Below are positions 62,701 through 64,000 of a stretch of DNA of 64,000 nt, in pieces. Source of the stretch: Phycisphaerae bacterium. GTDB taxonomy: Bacteria; Planctomycetota; Phycisphaerae; Sedimentisphaerales; Anaerobacaceae. Each line of letters starts with the position of its first letter. The stretch's first letter is position 1. A program made the translations under genes and the position numbers. A model generated the notes under the pieces. That model had not been told where the DNA came from. It was given only the letters and a program-made list of their open reading frames with translations, and ran no database searches. Location: positions 35,115 to 99,114 of the forward strand of contig JAIPFM010000072.1 in NCBI GenBank assembly GCA_021736645.1. Reading direction: 5' to 3'.

Positions 62701-64000
62701 ACGGCAGAGCGCATCAATTATGACGACACACTCAATGCCGGCATTGCCATCTACGCCCGGGCCGGGGATGACTACTTCGCATTCGACGACACCAGTGCCG
62801 CCATGACAGTCGACGGCGGCGACGGCGCTGACACCTTCCAGATCGGTCAGATGTTCCAGTCCGAGCGTGTGTCCACACCCATCGTCCTGGCCGACACCAC
62901 CACGGCCCCGAACGGTACTGTGGCCCCAGGCGATGAAGTCACCACCGTGCATACGACCCGCGGCTATCTGACACCGGGTGTCCAGGCCCCGACCACGATC
63001 TACGGCGGCGACGGCAATGACCAGTTCATCATCTTCAGCAACCAGGGCCCGCTCGGCCTGTTCGGTGAAGACGGCGACGACCGCTTTGTGGTCCGTGCGT
63101 TTGCACTCTACGGCTCTCAGGCCGTGGACCCGAACCGGGCCAACACCAACATCACGGCCGGCGAAGGCGCCGACAATGTCGAATACAGCGTCAACGCCCC
63201 GGTGGCCATTGACGGCGGTGACGGACGTGACACGATCGTGGTGGTGGGCACCGAGTTCAGCGACCATATCGTCGTGACCTCCAAGGGCATCTACGGGGCC
63301 GGCCTGTTCATCACGTACATCGGGATCGAAGAGATCGAGGTCCACGCGGCCGAAGGCAATGACCACATCAGTATTCAGGGCACGCCGACCGGCGTGGTCA
63401 CACGCATCTTCGGCGACCTGGGCAGTGACACGTTTGATGTGGGCGGCCAGGCCGGGACCGTGGTCAGCCGCGACCTGCAGGGCCACAGCGGGATCATTGA
63501 CAATGTGATCGTATCGGACGATGTGACATATACGGGCATCCCGGTCGAGGGCGTGGCCGTGGATGTGGCGGACAATGATGCACCGGGTGTGGTGATCACA
63601 GAGTCCGGCGGACGCACGATTGTGGCCGAGTCGGATTATGGCATCGGGCTTCAAATAGACAGCTACACTGTGGTACTCACGGCTGCACCGCTTGACGGCA
63701 GAGATATCTATCTCACGGTATCGGCACCTGTGTCCTCGTTAAAGGACCAGACCGCCGGATCGAGTTCCGTGCAGGTGTACACCAATGCCGCCAATGCACC
63801 GGCGGCCTATACCACGCCGGGTCGTGCGATTGAACTGCACTTCACTGCAGCGAACTGGAACCAGCCCCAGACCGTCTTTGTGCAGGCCGTCAATGACGCG
63901 GCACCTGAAGGATCGCGCTATGCGTTCATCCAGCACAGCATTTCAAAGACCAGTTCCGAAGGCTACGGCGGCCTGGCACTGCCCAATGTCGCAGCCGAGA
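53770..64000 (+). CDS. Giant LEPR-XLL surface protein with metzincin motif and RTX-like repeats (3' end beyond window)
   Basis: Open from ATG 53770 to the window end (3,410 codons, no stop). The N-terminus is a basic ~25-residue leader followed by the LEPR-XLL motif QLEPRLLLSADG (residues 31-42), known from very large surface proteins of Gram-negative bacteria. A low-complexity linker built partly of heptamer repeats (about 60-165) precedes a domain with LLHEIGHVAGLDHDAG: H356-E-x-x-H360-x-x-G-x-x-H366, a perfect metzincin zinc motif, preceded by GQADENVITLDATAAGRGWF. Next come beta-rich modules, including four ~200-220-residue repeats (about 55725-58240), more beta-helix-like sequence, and RTX-like nonapeptides (GGDGADTFQIG, GGDGNDQFIIF, GEDGDDRFVV, GGDGRDTIVV) from about 61.2 kb. 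Inference: an exported surface protein, probably handled by the neighbouring HlyD/TolC/M50/SecA-like proteins. Confidence 0.88.
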   Translation, partial: MSLIDWMKKGRKNGQGRSASARPIQAPAFEQLEPRLLLSADGLMPLVSPLIETQYEYAIVVDLEESWNDSGVRGQGLGVSEEQSDGETVGEFDGQTAEIASNQQLVTSNQSGLSVSELTTAARLSATVQNEILPSPADASEDLTMLHTSDFTLQTLSLDSVQTRGPPTEASTFDSSQNNAFQLENAYQTSLLVSVLSCDTLSISPNFDSSDASSLDDLNLSDSANNQEPALEGVQSLLVSGSFASGAALPQSLTDEAVTPVLEEALRLWSASGLIDDLAGRLAGLEIRITDLPGGQLGQADENVITLDATAAGRGWFIDPTPGEHTEFTESLTESMAASSSSPAFGHIDLLTVLLHEIGHVAGLDHDAGLAVMAETLSHSQRVLLANNFTSSITVLDLVISGASHVTPDLNLSDSSNNGATISIQVNTDGTLNVSGTATGDNGTFSGITNIIGNAAAAITLVSPNLDNVWTLTGINSGTLTAGTLSPISFTNVRNLTGGSSADSFDFQSGGAVTGMIQDGTGTLTVGVAGFVQVSGDYDFVQQSFSGNYSGDVSGTVTGANVLTVGGTSGTGLIGVNAFDNPLGLQGTLSGFGLGVVTDGTHAWHLFQGTIVDPSFVGFGSDLSAGVSNLTVTVNNGSSGTYLNTHPTPISVATGGTAVPLDFTTGVVAASTTFSLTISDFVHLSGIFTFGLGLGTSVDVQTGLNATTGPTVAPALTSLATSDPGSGVWRSTDYSMLYNLSVSAFTIAATDVSVFVGYSSGLTPTGANGTLLSTDVPDDAVGLYASNVDVGLVLMSAKKTGMANFDQLKLSFHALKATASNIEILGIPSLTLSANNVEVRVNSGKAWAGAAATAPRPTVDFVESFTATGYAIQTGGTAISIAFAGPVIGASADNVLFKVSDFVYLSGSLSVNLGLASTVDVRTGLTSTQIAATPTLWTGVPTLASDNGTFGHSSDGSLIYNLPVQSIDIGVSGVDVFVGYTESLTAAAADGEITVAELDAAGAIGVLMDEVDLGMVLMRAAPPVGATYLRNAKLKFIALQGHADLLSLIGVPEVQFDAQGAEVRVNQGKASGPWPSTGAGAVQPVVDFTLSFPDDSWGSTADGDSDPDGYRVATSTSGGVIIPLLFDQQLIAAGAEKVTIGISEFVYLTGSVYVEMGPVISAPMVPGLNNLPPPLATKSIQTMSIGATNVHAFVGFNGPYWVDSASGVNHNGLIDRDGSGNIIAAEVNPDAVGLVIDNLTFGLFLGRPVDKFDTSRYMALKASANSVSLVGIPGLTATANSIQVELNLSTPSVYGLPVLPVINFSGLPGGKFEVKTGAKDGSGDDITVDLNMSTPLIRAQGFVHLNVLDSLYASGSAAFELGPTADVKIKDAVTGLSTTKQVRTLSIGVANANAFIGANGPYWTDTNHNNSVDAGELSSTAIGFSVTDFDAGLLVMSPTGAGQPGPYFGLKASVTSFGLVNMPAGITATGTFDIAINKGPAPTLAVDFVTSFGAPGYVVNTGDATSTVLLDFTAPKIDIKLAGAIAVAGAFDLTGVFFFDMNPGSLKVFADAALAIGPSGDYFAMQAIGVLVINSTGVAADLDVTMSLGTAVSDIALVNPSARVILNTSGIQQTVTIPTKYVSLLSAAAQSRLLTNGSGDKYYAVSAGAPRIDGTFAPAGLYVVVNFSATLRILTFDFVGNFRLVADPSQFQITTDATLNLALNGTDIFRFVVRGDMFINTAGKIAAGIDLEFASGFAFPGNLGFTLSATFKLRLNVSTSPITLPSVGLVEPGFRVIATGTLGIPGLTLTGSFGFTFAPDKFTVNISATANVFGASLGVNGFAGLYYDANPGLAFSIQMTLGGGPNVVVQPVSGVDFTISANFQLVINTSTTARTDLNTGASIAASSFLIGATNVSVNLFGFVLAGDLTIAISSAGLSIPNFSLVLDFFGAFNLNVSGSLGTNGSFSFTASAVITFLDPAVFGFTGTVSVTFSNSGFSGSVSATFGAFGIQVHGDGVFTIEIPSLRVCLSVNISLQITPAFHVHIPLPWPLDDIHFDVPALIISGTWANCFGTLTSAPAIPPPPALATMIGNQLRLNIGVDVGARGSFYPATDESYNLTLVGAGSSTGQKIKVSALGYEQIYDNVTSIIANDTGSGTTFISITPDITVPVSINAGVTVSGSNHFILGGGFATVQGGSNFDWIDAGPGGGTFYGGTGDSKVIDDYGNLTVQVAGYESYTVSDTSLRYQTGTDAKTMTLGGAVGVGHINLYGTNAAFTVAPSWTHQGLSLYGAGASSSVTGTTSNHYTLTNASLTNGAGVTVSLSGISTASLSGYNHFDVSGWTGSGAINGFGGSDRVIASNNANFTLTNTSLARTSGGSFSLTGIELADLTGGASQNTFTVSSWTGTANLNGQGAADIYSVSLVGSGAGTANITDTGGTAGDTLTVNGTAGNDVFTISGTQVVLGAETVNYANLEALTINGLGGNDTFTVNSTSVPTTINGGNNDDTFYVNASSASITLNGENQDDTFYVRALTASALINTGTGTNVVHVGSAALPAAGHVNAVTGKVTINGGGSDTLNVNDTSDTGTNIGQLTSTRLTGLGMGDSSKGIQYTSIEALNISLGSGPDDFTIFSTHAGVTVLNTLGDDDRIAINATSGSTTVNTGDGNDTIHVGSAATVTANSGGTLNAILGALAIHGQGGSSDTVTLDDTADTAVNTGTLTSSLLTGLGTHGVTYTGFETFNLNLGSGGDTLNVQSTLASTLTTLNTGSGSSANTVNLGSNAPATVNAIAGKVIVNGQSSADTINVYDTGDAATNSGVLTGTRLTGLGMGDATQGLEYDAIETLNINLGSGDDTFFIASTHTGLTTLQAGPGHDKIYLATIAGETWIRAEAGDDTIKVNVNDDGTERIVGGVTANGVGAYLDLDGGLGSDDYRVYFAGSPVSASHPVSLINVHDTGGNGNGTDFLEIFGTDDANVTDNFLVRRNFIALVPPTAVGTAGTAERINYDDTLNAGIAIYARAGDDYFAFDDTSAAMTVDGGDGADTFQIGQMFQSERVSTPIVLADTTTAPNGTVAPGDEVTTVHTTRGYLTPGVQAPTTIYGGDGNDQFIIFSNQGPLGLFGEDGDDRFVVRAFALYGSQAVDPNRANTNITAGEGADNVEYSVNAPVAIDGGDGRDTIVVVGTEFSDHIVVTSKGIYGAGLFITYIGIEEIEVHAAEGNDHISIQGTPTGVVTRIFGDLGSDTFDVGGQAGTVVSRDLQGHSGIIDNVIVSDDVTYTGIPVEGVAVDVADNDAPGVVITESGGRTIVAESDYGIGLQIDSYTVVLTAAPLDGRDIYLTVSAPVSSLKDQTAGSSSVQVYTNAANAPAAYTTPGRAIELHFTAANWNQPQTVFVQAVNDAAPEGSRYAFIQHSISKTSSEGYGGLALPNVAAE
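53980..54007 (+). repeat. In-frame heptamer array GGGGTCA/GGGGTTA inside the giant gene
   Basis: GGGGTCA, GGGGTCA, GGGGTTA, GGGGTTA in tandem (four exact-length units), translated GVRGQGLGV. Same unit family as the intergenic array at 4609-4635. Confidence 0.8.
54069..54096 (+). repeat. In-frame heptamer array CAGCAAC inside the giant gene
   Basis: CAGCAAC, CAGCAAC, TAGTAAC, CAGCAAC in tandem, translated within IASNQQLVTSNQS. It is preceded (54022-54060) by another degenerate run built on GACGGT/GACAGTTGGA. Confidence 0.75.
54211..54238 (+). repeat. In-frame heptamer array ACTTCAN inside the giant gene
   Basis: ACTTCAG, ACTTCAC, ACTTCAA, ACTTTGA in tandem, translated within TSDFTLQTL. A third, unrelated heptamer family in the same 260-bp linker. 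Confidence 0.75.
55725..58240 (+). repeat. Four ~200-220-residue protein repeats in the giant gene
   Basis: Diverged tandem modules marked by DFVHLSG / DFVYLSG / EFVYLTG / GFVHLNV (near 55809, 56469, 57199, 57795), then VSVFVGY / VDVFVGY / VHAFVGF / ANAFIGA (56027, 56690, 57341, 57947), and VGL…VDVGLVLM-like strands. Spacing is about 600-730 bp. Confidence 0.7.

Overview
The window looks like a chromosomal segment of an anaerobic or facultatively anaerobic Gram-negative bacterium. The PVC superphylum is the best fit (Kiritimatiellota, Lentisphaerota or anaerobic Planctomycetes such as Phycisphaerae). Reasons: dense secreted sulfatases with a fucosidase, Tat-type Gfo/Idh/MocA oxidoreductases, a DUF6807 protein, a CotH/lamin-tail surface protein, an EF-G with the AHIDSGKTT P-loop, a group 3b [NiFe] hydrogenase, NfnAB and a giant LEPR-XLL surface protein. 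This is inference from gene content; there is no rRNA or other decisive phylogenetic marker, and I see no tRNA gene, CRISPR array or insertion sequence.

Region 1 (1-20.3 kb) is a polysaccharide-degradation neighbourhood. It holds the tail of a probable sulfatase, a PhoD-like phosphoesterase, four complete type I sulfatases, one internally deleted sulfatase remnant, two Gfo/Idh/MocA oxidoreductases, a DUF6807 protein, a secreted protein of unknown function, a fusion of a GH29 alpha-L-fucosidase with an M60-like metallopeptidase, and a PQQ-type beta-propeller protein. Most are secreted, by Sec or Tat signals, which suits stepwise attack on sulfated, fucose-rich glycans or glycoproteins. A nucleoside salvage pair (nupC-udk) interrupts it. 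Region 2 (20.3-30.2 kb) is mostly housekeeping on the minus strand: a class V aminotransferase, NfnAB, thioredoxin, ScpA, TrpS, a small SANT-like protein and IleS. Several genes have readable TTGACA-N17-TATGAT-type promoters. Region 3 (30.6-37.3 kb) has a 1,320-residue CotH/lamin-tail secreted protein, EF-G and a small zinc-ribbon protein.

Region 4 (37.5-44.7 kb) is a redox module: Rex with a candidate operator and a good promoter, a four-subunit NAD(P)-linked [NiFe] hydrogenase in beta-gamma-delta-alpha order, its maturation protease, a receiver-only response regulator, and a histidine kinase with the GGxxNPF motif known from the quinone-sensing kinase RegB.

Region 5 (44.9-64 kb) is the most unusual. 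A HlyD-type adaptor and a TolC-type outer-membrane protein are followed, convergently, by a three-gene minus-strand set: a GAF-TM-HlyD protein, a PqqD-M50-HlyD membrane metalloprotease and a shortened SecA-like ATPase. Next comes the 5' end of a giant gene (more than 3,410 codons, running off the window). Its product carries an N-terminal LEPR-XLL motif, a perfect metzincin zinc motif, four ~200-220-residue repeats and RTX-like Ca-binding repeats. I infer a dedicated export and processing system for the giant protein in which a SecA-like motor stands where type I secretion has an ABC ATPase; no ABC transporter is present in the window. Families of degenerate 7-bp tandem repeats occur between genes and, in frame, inside the linker of the giant gene.
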